A stretch of 6,243 nucleotides of DNA from Gammaproteobacteria bacterium (lineage in GTDB: Bacteria > Pseudomonadota > Gammaproteobacteria > QNFN01): positions 1 to 6,243 of the forward strand of contig QNFN01000120.1 in NCBI GenBank assembly GCA_003645555.1, read 5' to 3'. How positions within the stretch are numbered: the first letter of the stretch is position 1; every line of letters begins with the position of its first letter. A program made the translations under genes and the position numbers. Under the pieces are notes generated by a model, which saw only the letters and a list, made by a program, of their open reading frames with translations, ran no database searches and was not told the DNA's origin. Below, piece by piece: positions 1 to 5,547 of this stretch.

Positions 1-155
1 CTCGGCTCGACGGTGACGAACATGATTTCTACCAGGCCAAGCTCGACACGGCGCAATTTTTCATGGCCCGGCTGCTGCCGCAGAGCGGGGCGCTGTTCGC
101 GGCGCTGATGAGCGGAGCCGCGTCGGTGATGCGTTTCGACGCCAACCAGTTCTGA
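1..155 (+). CDS. Acyl-CoA dehydrogenase, C-terminal fragment (5' end outside window)
   Basis: Reading in the frame whose codons start at base 3 gives about 50 residues and then TGA at 153-155. The peptide contains FYQAKLDTAQFFMARLLPQ and ends near MRFDANQF. This pattern (aromatic, AKL, TA.F, ARLLP, then a small-residue helix and a short polar tail) is what I recall of the C-terminal extra domain of the larger acyl-CoA dehydrogenases related to DmdC (about 590-600 residues). Such enzymes use FAD to oxidise an acyl-CoA to the enoyl-CoA and give the electrons to ETF. The next gene, 94 bases downstream, encodes ETF:quinone oxidoreductase, which accepts those electrons, and this supports the call. 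No catalytic residues lie in this fragment, so the substrate cannot be inferred. The family is fairly secure; the DmdC-like subfamily is an inference from a short piece. Confidence 0.72.
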   Translation, partial: RLDGDEHDFYQAKLDTAQFFMARLLPQSGALFAALMSGAASVMRFDANQF

Positions 156-237
156 CCGTTCGCGACCCTTTCGATGGCCGCCATCATCCTGCCGGTCGGC
201 GGCGTGGTTACTCTAGAATGGGCATGACTGAAAAGAC

Positions 238-245
238 GAGGTGAG
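238..245 (+). promoter_or_regulatory. Ribosome-binding site that decides the ETF-QO start
   Basis: The sequence GAGGTGAG closely matches the anti-Shine-Dalgarno complement. Its core AGGTGA (239-244) lies 5 bases before ATG 250. The in-frame GTG at 241 lies inside this motif, so it is unlikely to be the start. Confidence 0.6.
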
Positions 246-249
246 CGGG

Positions 250-1908
250 ATGGAACGTGAGTCGATGGAGTTCGATGTGGTGATCGTCGGTGGCGGTCCG
301 GCGGGGTTGTCGGCGGCCTGCCGGCTGAGGCAGCTGGCGGCGGAAGCGGAACACGAACTCTCCGTGGTCGTACTCGAGAAGGGTGCCGAGATTGGTGCCC
401 ATATCCTCTCCGGCGCGGTCATAGAGCCGCGCGCCCTCGATGAGCTGTTTCCCGACTGGGAAGAGCAGGGCGCCCCGTTGTTGACTCCGGTGACGACCGA
501 CGAGGTCTACTTCCTGAAATCGCCCGACAAGGCGGTCAAGGTGCCCAACGCCCTGGTGCCTAAACCGATGCACAACGACGGCAACTACGTCGTCAGTCTC
601 GGCAATGTCACCCGCTGGCTCGGCGAGCAGGCCGAGACGCTCGGGGTCGAGATTTTCCCCGGCTTTCCGGCCGCCGAGGTGATTTTCAACGACGACGGCA
701 GTGTCGGTGGCGTGATTACTGGCGACATGGGGGTCGGAACCGACGGTGAGCCGAAAGACGGTTTCGAGCCCGGCATGGAACTGCGTGCGAAGTACACCCT
801 GTTCGCCGAGGGGTGTCGTGGCCATCTCGGCAAGCAGTTGATATCCAGGTTTGGTCTCGATACCGACGCCGATCCGCAGCATTACGGTGTCGGCCTCAAG
901 GAGCTTTGGGACATCGATCCGGCCAGGCACAAGCCCGGACTGGTGGTCCACGGTGCCGGCTGGCCGCTGACCGAGAGCGGCAGTTCCGGTGGCTTCTTCC
1001 TCTATCACCTCGAAGGCAACCAGGCGGTGGTTGGACTGATTGTCGATCTCAACTACGCCAATCCGCACCTCAGCCCGTTCGATGAGTTCCAGCGTATGAA
1101 ACACCATCCGCTGTTCGCCGAACACCTGAAGGGCGGTAAACGGGTCGCCTACGGCGCCCGCGCCATCACCAAGGGTGGCCTGAACGCGCTCCCGAAAATG
1201 ACCATGCCAGGGGCCCTGCTGCTGGGTTGCAATGCCGGTACGCTCAACTTTTCCAAGGTCAAGGGTACCCACACGGCGATGAAGTCGGGGTTGGTTGCCG
1301 CCGAGACGGTATTCCAATCCCTCAAGAGCGGTGACGACGGGGGCCAGGAGCTGACGGCTTTCAGCGAGGCGTTCAAGGCATGCTGGGCCTGGGACGAACT
1401 GCACCGCAGCCGCAACTTCGGGCCAGCGATGCACAAGTGGGGGCCGTACCTGGGCGGAGCGTTCAACTACATCGACCAGAACTGGTTCGGGGGCAAGCTG
1501 CCGATCACCCTGCACGACACCTCGAAGGATCACGAGCAGCTGAAGCCGGCGGCCGACGCCAGGAAGATCGATTATCCGAAACCGGACGGCAAGCTGAGCT
1601 TCGACAAGCTCTCCTCGGTGTTCATCTCCAATACCAATCATGAGGAAGACCAGCCGGTCCACCTGCAACTCGTCGATGCGGCTGTGCCGATCACGGTCAA
1701 CCTGGCGATCTACGATGCACCCGAGCAACGTTACTGTCCGGCGGGGGTGTATGAGATCATGACCGAGGACGACGGTGGTGAGCCACGGTTGCAGATCAAC
1801 GCCCAGAACTGCGTCCACTGCAAGACCTGCGACATCAAGGATCCGAGCCAGAACATCATCTGGGTCACCCCCGAAGGCGGCGGTGGGCCGAATTACCCGA
1901 ACATGTGA
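250..1908 (+). CDS. Electron transfer flavoprotein-ubiquinone oxidoreductase (ETF-QO)
   Basis: This 552-residue enzyme takes electrons from reduced ETF and passes them through FAD and a 4Fe-4S cluster to ubiquinone at the inner face of the membrane, linking acyl-CoA and amino-acid dehydrogenases to respiration. The N-terminus (MERESMEFDVVIVGGGPAG) carries the FAD dinucleotide-binding loop GGGPAG at residues 14-19. Further family blocks are GVGLKELW (213-220), YGARAI (from 301) and KGTHTAMKSG (338-347). The C-terminal ferredoxin-like domain has the four cluster ligands Cys496, Cys521, Cys524 and Cys527, with the last three in CVHCKTC. The ligand spacing (25, 3, 3) matches that remembered for the mitochondrial enzyme. 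Length is normal for bacterial members. ATG 250 is preferred over GTG 241 because of the ribosome-binding site position and because bacterial homologues begin MERE-like. A partial acyl-CoA dehydrogenase lies upstream and a persulfide dioxygenase starts 40 bases downstream, probably in one transcript. The ETF subunits themselves are not in the window. Confidence 0.96.
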   Translation: MERESMEFDVVIVGGGPAGLSAACRLRQLAAEAEHELSVVVLEKGAEIGAHILSGAVIEPRALDELFPDWEEQGAPLLTPVTTDEVYFLKSPDKAVKVPNALVPKPMHNDGNYVVSLGNVTRWLGEQAETLGVEIFPGFPAAEVIFNDDGSVGGVITGDMGVGTDGEPKDGFEPGMELRAKYTLFAEGCRGHLGKQLISRFGLDTDADPQHYGVGLKELWDIDPARHKPGLVVHGAGWPLTESGSSGGFFLYHLEGNQAVVGLIVDLNYANPHLSPFDEFQRMKHHPLFAEHLKGGKRVAYGARAITKGGLNALPKMTMPGALLLGCNAGTLNFSKVKGTHTAMKSGLVAAETVFQSLKSGDDGGQELTAFSEAFKACWAWDELHRSRNFGPAMHKWGPYLGGAFNYIDQNWFGGKLPITLHDTSKDHEQLKPAADARKIDYPKPDGKLSFDKLSSVFISNTNHEEDQPVHLQLVDAAVPITVNLAIYDAPEQRYCPAGVYEIMTEDDGGEPRLQINAQNCVHCKTCDIKDPSQNIIWVTPEGGGGPNYPNM

Positions 1909-1933
1909 TCCGGAGCGGCGCTCACGGACCGTC

Positions 1934-1940
1934 GAGGAGG
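1934..1940 (+). promoter_or_regulatory. Ribosome-binding site of the persulfide dioxygenase gene
   Basis: GAGGAGG is a near-perfect Shine-Dalgarno sequence ending 8 bases before ATG 1949. The in-frame GTG at 1943 would leave only 2 bases of spacing, and farther-upstream starts would overlap the ETF-QO coding region, so ATG 1949 is chosen. Confidence 0.75.
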
Positions 1941-1948
1941 CTGTGACG

Positions 1949-2644
1949 ATGCTGTTTCGCCAACTTTTCGATGACACATCGTCCACCTACACGTACCTTG
2001 TCGCCGACCTGGTGTGGCACCAGGCGGCATTGATCGACCCGGTGCGCGAACAGGCCGAGCGCGACCTGGCGCTGCTCGACGAACTGGGGTTGAACCTGGC
2101 CTGGGTGCTCGAGACCCATGTCCATGCCGACCACATTACCGCCGCGGCCCACCTGCGAGAGGTGACCGGTGCCGCTGTCGGCTATGGAGTTGGCAGTGGC
2201 GTGGGCTGTGCCGAGAGGCTGTTCGCCGATGGTGACGAGATCGAGATCGGTGACGAGCGGATCAGGGTGTTGGCTACGCCCGGTCATACCGATGGCTGTG
2301 TCAGCTACCTCTGGCGTGACCGGGTTTTCACCGGAGATGCGCTGCTGATTGGCAGTTGCGGACGGACCGATTTCCAGGAGGGGGACGCCGGGCGGCTCTA
2401 CGAGAGCATCACCGACAGGTTGTTCACGCTGCCTGGAGAGACCCTGGTCTACCCGGCCCACGATTATGTCGGCCGCCGCGTCAGTTCCATCGCCCAGGAA
2501 CAAGCTACCAACGAATTTGCCGGCGGTGATGTCGACCGCGAGGCCTTCATCATGGCGCTCGCCGGTATGAAGCTCGAGCCGCCGCGCCTGATCGACGTGG
2601 CCGTATCTGCGAATCGTCACTGTGGGCGATCCGGTGAGAGCTGA
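1949..2644 (+). CDS. ETHE1-type persulfide dioxygenase (MBL-fold, glyoxalase II-like)
   Basis: The 231-residue product matches the ETHE1 family along its length. Enzymes of this family are non-haem iron dioxygenases that oxidise glutathione persulfide to sulfite and glutathione during sulfide and thiol breakdown. Visible blocks are FRQLFDDTSSTYTYLVAD (3-20), LIDPV (28-32), the metallo-beta-lactamase motif THVHADH (56-62), TPGHTDGC (110-117), FTGDALLI (127-134), CGRTDFQ (137-143) and YPAHDY (168-173). By family analogy His57, His113 and Asp130 hold the iron. His59, Asp61, His62 and His171 are the remaining MBL signature positions. Residues equivalent to human ETHE1 Cys161 and Arg163 are present (Cys137, Arg139). 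The segment before them reads GS where human ETHE1 has RG. No signal peptide is seen, so it is likely cytoplasmic. A plain glyoxalase II is less likely because the ETHE1-specific GRTDFQ and C-terminal block (ID.AV..N..CG) are present. It probably shares a transcript with ETF-QO. Confidence 0.9.
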   Translation: MLFRQLFDDTSSTYTYLVADLVWHQAALIDPVREQAERDLALLDELGLNLAWVLETHVHADHITAAAHLREVTGAAVGYGVGSGVGCAERLFADGDEIEIGDERIRVLATPGHTDGCVSYLWRDRVFTGDALLIGSCGRTDFQEGDAGRLYESITDRLFTLPGETLVYPAHDYVGRRVSSIAQEQATNEFAGGDVDREAFIMALAGMKLEPPRLIDVAVSANRHCGRSGES

Positions 2645-2655
2645 ACCCGGTTTTC

Positions 2656-2695
2656 GACAGGGCTGGGGGCGGCCATGTCAGCGTCGTTTTCTTTT
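2656..2695 (+). terminator. Possible intrinsic terminator after the persulfide dioxygenase gene
   Basis: An imperfect hairpin spans 2656-2679: GACA pairs with TGTC, there is one G-A mismatch, then GGCTG pairs with CGGCC (one G-T wobble) around a GGGG loop. A broken T tract, TTTT-C-TTTT, follows at 2687-2695. The tract starts 7 bases after the stem, farther than in a textbook intrinsic terminator, so efficiency is uncertain. It lies 11 bases past the stop codon, where an operon end would be expected, and its T tract overlaps the next promoter's -35 box. Confidence 0.42.
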
Positions 2696-2723
2696 GACAC
2701 TAACTGCCCATAAAGATTAAGAT
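2694..2723 (+). promoter_or_regulatory. Candidate sigma-70 promoter of the yceD-rpmF-plsX-fabH-fabG cluster
   Basis: A perfect -35 hexamer TTGACA occupies 2694-2699. A -10-like TAAGAT (4 of 6 consensus positions) occupies 2718-2723 with an 18-base spacer in a locally AT-rich patch that stands out against the GC-rich surroundings. Transcription would start around 2729-2731, only 2-4 bases before ATG 2733. The position at the boundary between two functional gene blocks supports a real promoter. The exact -10 is uncertain, since the AT-rich run offers other weak choices. Confidence 0.6.
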
Positions 2724-2732
2724 TCGTCGCTT

Positions 2733-3251
2733 ATGCGCGCGGCATTGCCGGACCTGATCGAACCTGCTCTCCTGGCGGAGAAAGGGGCGCGACTCGATGG
2801 CCGGGTCGCGCTTGGACAGATGGAGCGGCTAACGCCGCTGATCGCCAGTGAGCCGGGCGAGGCTTGGGTCGAGCTGGCATTCAGTATTGATGCCGAGGGC
2901 CTGCGTACGGTCCATGGTCGAGTGCGGGCGGAGGTGGCATTGCGTTGCCAGCGCTGCCTGCAGCCGGTGCCGGTGGCGATCGACAGCGAGTTCCATCTCG
3001 CGGTCGTCACTTCGGTGACTGAAGAGCGGCGTTTGCACGGAGGGCTCGAGCCCATCGATTGCAGTGCCGGACCGGTGGCGACGGCGCGCCTGGTCGAGGA
3101 TGAGATCCTGCTCGGCTTGCCATTGGTCGCCAGTCATCCGGATGCCGGATGCAACGACATGATGGCCCGTTGGCAGGGTAAGAAGGACGTGGCGGCTGAA
3201 AACCCGTTCAGCGTCCTGCGGAATTGGCAAGACAAGCGGCGCGACGACTGA
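2733..3251 (+). CDS. yceD: YceD/DUF177 family protein, 23S rRNA accumulation
   Basis: The 172-residue product belongs to the DUF177 family. Members sit before rpmF in most bacteria and are reported to support 23S rRNA accumulation; the biochemical mechanism is not settled. Signature features are the paired cysteines CQRC (72-75) followed by LQPV, the acidic block EDEILLGLP (from residue 122), a third cysteine in the following HPDAGC segment (Cys140), and the C-terminal NPFSVL stretch close to that of E. coli YceD. Length is normal for the family (about 170 residues). ATG 2733 fits the family N-terminus (a short lead, then a Leu-Pro rich strand). No Shine-Dalgarno sequence precedes it, and the predicted transcript start is just upstream, so translation may be leaderless or nearly so. 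rpmF follows after 24 bases, and the two are almost certainly cotranscribed. Confidence 0.9.
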   Translation: MRAALPDLIEPALLAEKGARLDGRVALGQMERLTPLIASEPGEAWVELAFSIDAEGLRTVHGRVRAEVALRCQRCLQPVPVAIDSEFHLAVVTSVTEERRLHGGLEPIDCSAGPVATARLVEDEILLGLPLVASHPDAGCNDMMARWQGKKDVAAENPFSVLRNWQDKRRDD

Positions 3252-3261
3252 AAGCGACCGC

Positions 3262-3268
3262 AGGAGAG
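3262..3268 (+). promoter_or_regulatory. Ribosome-binding site of rpmF
   Basis: AGGAGAG ends 7 bases before ATG 3276. This strong site contrasts with the absence of one before yceD and plsX and suits the high output needed for a ribosomal protein. Confidence 0.7.
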
Positions 3269-3275
3269 AGACGGC

Positions 3276-3458
3276 ATGGCTGTTCAACAGAATCGCAAGA
3301 CCCGGTCCAAGCGTGGTATGCGCCGCGCCCACGACGCCCTTGGTGCACCGACCTTCTCGACCGATCAGACGACCGGCGAGACCCACCTGCGCCACCACGT
3401 CAGCCCTGACGGCTACTATCGTGGCCGCAAGGTGGTTGCTGACAAAGACGAGGATTGA
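3276..3458 (+). CDS. rpmF: 50S ribosomal protein bL32
   Basis: The 60-residue basic protein is a structural component of the large ribosomal subunit. It begins [20 protein letters not shown], the hallmark bL32 N-terminus, and continues with [18 protein letters not shown]. No cysteines are present, so this is the zinc-free form typical of proteobacteria. It ends in a short acidic tail (DKDED), a few residues longer than the 57-residue E. coli protein as I recall it. It lies between yceD and plsX, its standard place in many bacteria. No terminator is evident in the 69 bases before plsX, so the message probably continues into the lipid genes. Confidence 0.98.
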   Translation: MAVQQNRKTRSKRGMRRAHDALGAPTFSTDQTTGETHLRHHVSPDGYYRGRKVVADKDED

Positions 3459-3527
3459 CGCTTTTCGCGTTGCCTCTGATGCATGGAATCCGGTCGACTT
3501 TCGCCGGCCCGGCCCGTTGAGCGCCCG

Positions 3528-4556
3528 ATGAACCAGTCGGTCACAATCGCCCTCGACGCGATGGGTGGCGACCACGGTACCTCGATTATCGTTCCGGCGG
3601 CGCTGGAGATCCTTGGCCGCCATCAGGACGTCAGCCTGATTCTCGTCGGCGACCAGACCGAACTCGAGACGCGTTGCGGCGACAGTACGACGCGCTTCGG
3701 CGAGCGGCTGCGCATCCATCATGCGACCCAGCAGGTGGGTATGGATGAATCGCCGGCGGCCGCGTTGCGTGGCAAGAAAGATTCCTCCATGCGGGTCGCC
3801 ATCGACCTGGTCAAGAACGGCGAGGCCGATGCCTGTGTCAGCGCCGGCAACACCGGTGCGCTGATGGCGACCGCCCGCTTCGTACTCAAGACGCTACCCG
3901 GTATCGACCGCCCGGCGATTATCTCCGCCATGCCATCGATCCGTGGACACACTCATGTTCTTGATCTCGGCGCCAATATCGATCTTGATTCCGGTCAGCT
4001 GTTCCAGTTGGCGGTTATGGGGGCCACCCTGGTGCGTGCCATCGACAACATCGATCGCCCCCGGGTTGGACTGCTCAACGTCGGTGCTGAGGAGATCAAG
4101 GGCAACGATGGGGTCAAGCAGGCGCACGCGCTGCTCACCGCCAGCTCGCTGAACTACATCGGCTTCGTCGAGGGTGACGACGTCAGCACCGGTGATGTCG
4201 ATGTCATCGTCTGCGATGGCTTCGTAGGCAACGTCGCGTTGAAGACCAGCGAAGGGCTGGCCTCCATGATCAGCCACTTCATGCGCGAGGCCTTTTCCCG
4301 CAACCTGTTGACCCGCCTGGCTGGCCTGGTGGCAATGCCGGTGCTGCGTAATTTCAAGCGTCGCATCGACCCGCGCCGCTACAACGGTGCCAGCCTGATC
4401 GGCCTGCAGGGCATCGTCATCAAGAGCCACGGTGGTGCCGATACATTTGCTTTCGTCAATGCCATCGAGATCGCCCGCATCGAGGTGGCCAAGGCGGTGC
4501 CGCAGACTATCGGTGAGGAGATCGGTCACCTGCTGGAGGCGACGGGGACCACATGA
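3528..4556 (+). CDS. plsX: Phosphate acyltransferase PlsX
   Basis: The 342-residue enzyme converts acyl-ACP and phosphate to acyl-phosphate, the acyl donor used by PlsY to make lysophosphatidic acid at the start of phospholipid synthesis. It is a peripheral membrane enzyme. Family landmarks are LDAMGGD (9-15), [10 protein letters not shown] (103-112), LDLGAN in the middle, VCDGFVGN (DGFVGN at 230-235), YNGASLIGL (from 285) and IKSHG (ending near 302, His301). Homology to E. coli PlsX runs from residue 5 to the end. ATG 3528 is chosen because it gives the normal short N-terminus before [10 protein letters not shown]. An in-frame ATG at 3483 would add 15 Pro/Arg-rich residues not expected in the family. 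Neither start has a convincing Shine-Dalgarno sequence, so initiation may be modest. The stop overlaps the fabH start (ATGA), which indicates translational coupling. Confidence 0.96.
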   Translation: MNQSVTIALDAMGGDHGTSIIVPAALEILGRHQDVSLILVGDQTELETRCGDSTTRFGERLRIHHATQQVGMDESPAAALRGKKDSSMRVAIDLVKNGEADACVSAGNTGALMATARFVLKTLPGIDRPAIISAMPSIRGHTHVLDLGANIDLDSGQLFQLAVMGATLVRAIDNIDRPRVGLLNVGAEEIKGNDGVKQAHALLTASSLNYIGFVEGDDVSTGDVDVIVCDGFVGNVALKTSEGLASMISHFMREAFSRNLLTRLAGLVAMPVLRNFKRRIDPRRYNGASLIGLQGIVIKSHGGADTFAFVNAIEIARIEVAKAVPQTIGEEIGHLLEATGTT

Positions 4557-5515
4557 AGCGTGCCCGCGTCATTGGTACCGGCAGTTACCTCCCCGAGCGG
4601 GTGATGACCAATGCCGATATCGAGCAGCTGGTCGAGACTTCGGATGAGTGGATCCGTGACCGCACCGGCATCCGCGAGCGGCGCATTGCGGCGGAGGGGG
4701 AGACCACCTGCGACCTCGCCGAGAAGGCCGCGCGACGTGCTCTCAAGGCCGCCGGTGTTGCGCCACGCGACATCGACCTGATCGTTATCGGCACGACCAC
4801 CGCCGACCAGATCTTTCCCAGCACCGCTTGTCTGCTACAGGCGCGGCTCGGGATTCACGGACCGGCGGCATTTGACGTGCAGGCGGTCTGCACCGGTTTT
4901 ATCTATGCCCTCAGCGTGGCCGACCAGTTCATCCGCACCGGAGCCGCCACCACCGCGTTGGTGATCGGTGCCGAGACCATGTCCCGCATCATCGACTGGA
5001 AGGATCGTGACACCTGTGTCCTGTTCGGCGACGGTGCTGGTGCCGTGGTGCTACGCGCCGATACCAAGCCGGGAATCCTCTCGACCCACCTGCACGCCGA
5101 CGGCAAGCACGCCGGCCTGTTGCAGGTTCCGGGTGGCATCTCCGGCGGTTACGAGGATGGCCGCGACCCCTACCTGAGGATGCAGGGCAGTGAGGTGTTC
5201 AAGATGGCCGTCACCACCTTGAGCCGGATCGTCGACGAGACGCTGGAGGCCAACGGCCTGTCGCGCGAGGATATTGACTGGCTGATTCCGCACCAGGCCA
5301 ACAACCGCATCCTCGCCGCCACGGCGCGCAAGCTCAGGCTGCCGATGGAGCGGGTCATCAACACCGTTGCCGAACACGGCAATACCTCGGCCGCGTCGGT
5401 GCCGATGGCACTCGATGTCGGGGTGCGCGATGGCCGCATCGAGCGAGGGCAGTTGCTGTTGCTCGAGGCTTTTGGTGGCGGCTTCACCTGGGGCTCGGCC
5501 CTGATTCGCTATTGA
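4553..5515 (+). CDS. fabH: 3-oxoacyl-ACP synthase III (KAS III)
   Basis: The 320-residue enzyme condenses acetyl-CoA (or another primer acyl-CoA) with malonyl-ACP to form the first 3-oxoacyl-ACP of fatty acid synthesis. The catalytic triad is visible: Cys113 in QAVCTGF, His247 in IPHQANNRI and Asn277 in HGNTSAAS. The spacings are close to those of E. coli FabH (112, 244, 274). N-terminal [10 protein letters not shown] and [14 protein letters not shown], central [11 protein letters not shown] and C-terminal [10 protein letters not shown] are also typical of the family. Length is normal. The start codon overlaps the plsX stop by four bases. The nearest purine-rich site, GGAGG at 4535-4539, is 13 bases away, so coupled translation from plsX is likely. 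Downstream is fabG, without the fabD commonly found between them. Primer specificity (straight or branched) cannot be judged safely from sequence alone. Confidence 0.97.
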   Translation: MKRARVIGTGSYLPERVMTNADIEQLVETSDEWIRDRTGIRERRIAAEGETTCDLAEKAARRALKAAGVAPRDIDLIVIGTTTADQIFPSTACLLQARLGIHGPAAFDVQAVCTGFIYALSVADQFIRTGAATTALVIGAETMSRIIDWKDRDTCVLFGDGAGAVVLRADTKPGILSTHLHADGKHAGLLQVPGGISGGYEDGRDPYLRMQGSEVFKMAVTTLSRIVDETLEANGLSREDIDWLIPHQANNRILAATARKLRLPMERVINTVAEHGNTSAASVPMALDVGVRDGRIERGQLLLLEAFGGGFTWGSALIRY

Positions 5516-5536
5516 AACAACCACTCGGATCACGCT

Positions 5537-5543
5537 GAGGAGA
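5537..5543 (+). promoter_or_regulatory. Ribosome-binding site of fabG
   Basis: GAGGAGA contains AGGAG at 5538-5542, 5 bases before ATG 5548. The site lies in the 32-base gap after the fabH stop and lets fabG be translated independently of fabH. Confidence 0.7.
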
Positions 5544-5547
5544 ACCT

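Noticed and set aside
173..203. Inverted repeats before ETF-QO: GATGG/CCATC around 173-185, and GCCGCC (177-182) with GGCGGC (198-203)
   Set aside because: The two stems overlap and neither is followed by a T tract. Chance pairing is likely in GC-rich sequence, and cotranscription from the dehydrogenase into ETF-QO is plausible.
214..219. TAGAAT as a possible -10 box for ETF-QO
   Set aside because: It matches 5 of 6 positions of the consensus, but there is no acceptable -35 box at 16-18 bases upstream (191-196 is GCCGGT) and no extended -10. Too weak to annotate.
208..1986. A 592-codon open frame on the minus strand covering the whole ETF-QO gene
   Set aside because: It is in exact codon register with ETF-QO. 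Stops there would need TTA, CTA or TCA codons in the sense gene, which are rare in this GC-rich genome. The translation shows no recognisable family, and the sense gene is certain.
3456..3472. Small hairpin just after rpmF (ACGC/GCGT around TTTTC) as a terminator
   Set aside because: The stem has only 4 base pairs and no T tract follows it. Readthrough into plsX is expected for this conserved cluster.
3483..3527. Upstream in-frame ATG giving PlsX 15 extra N-terminal residues
   Set aside because: The extension is Pro/Arg-rich, lacks a ribosome-binding site, and has no counterpart in the family, whose members begin shortly before the LDAMGGD block.
2829..3722. A 297-codon minus-strand open frame spanning yceD, rpmF and the start of plsX
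   Set aside because: yceD, rpmF and plsX share one reading frame (starts all divisible by 3), so a single codon-register shadow runs across all three. No domain is recognisable.
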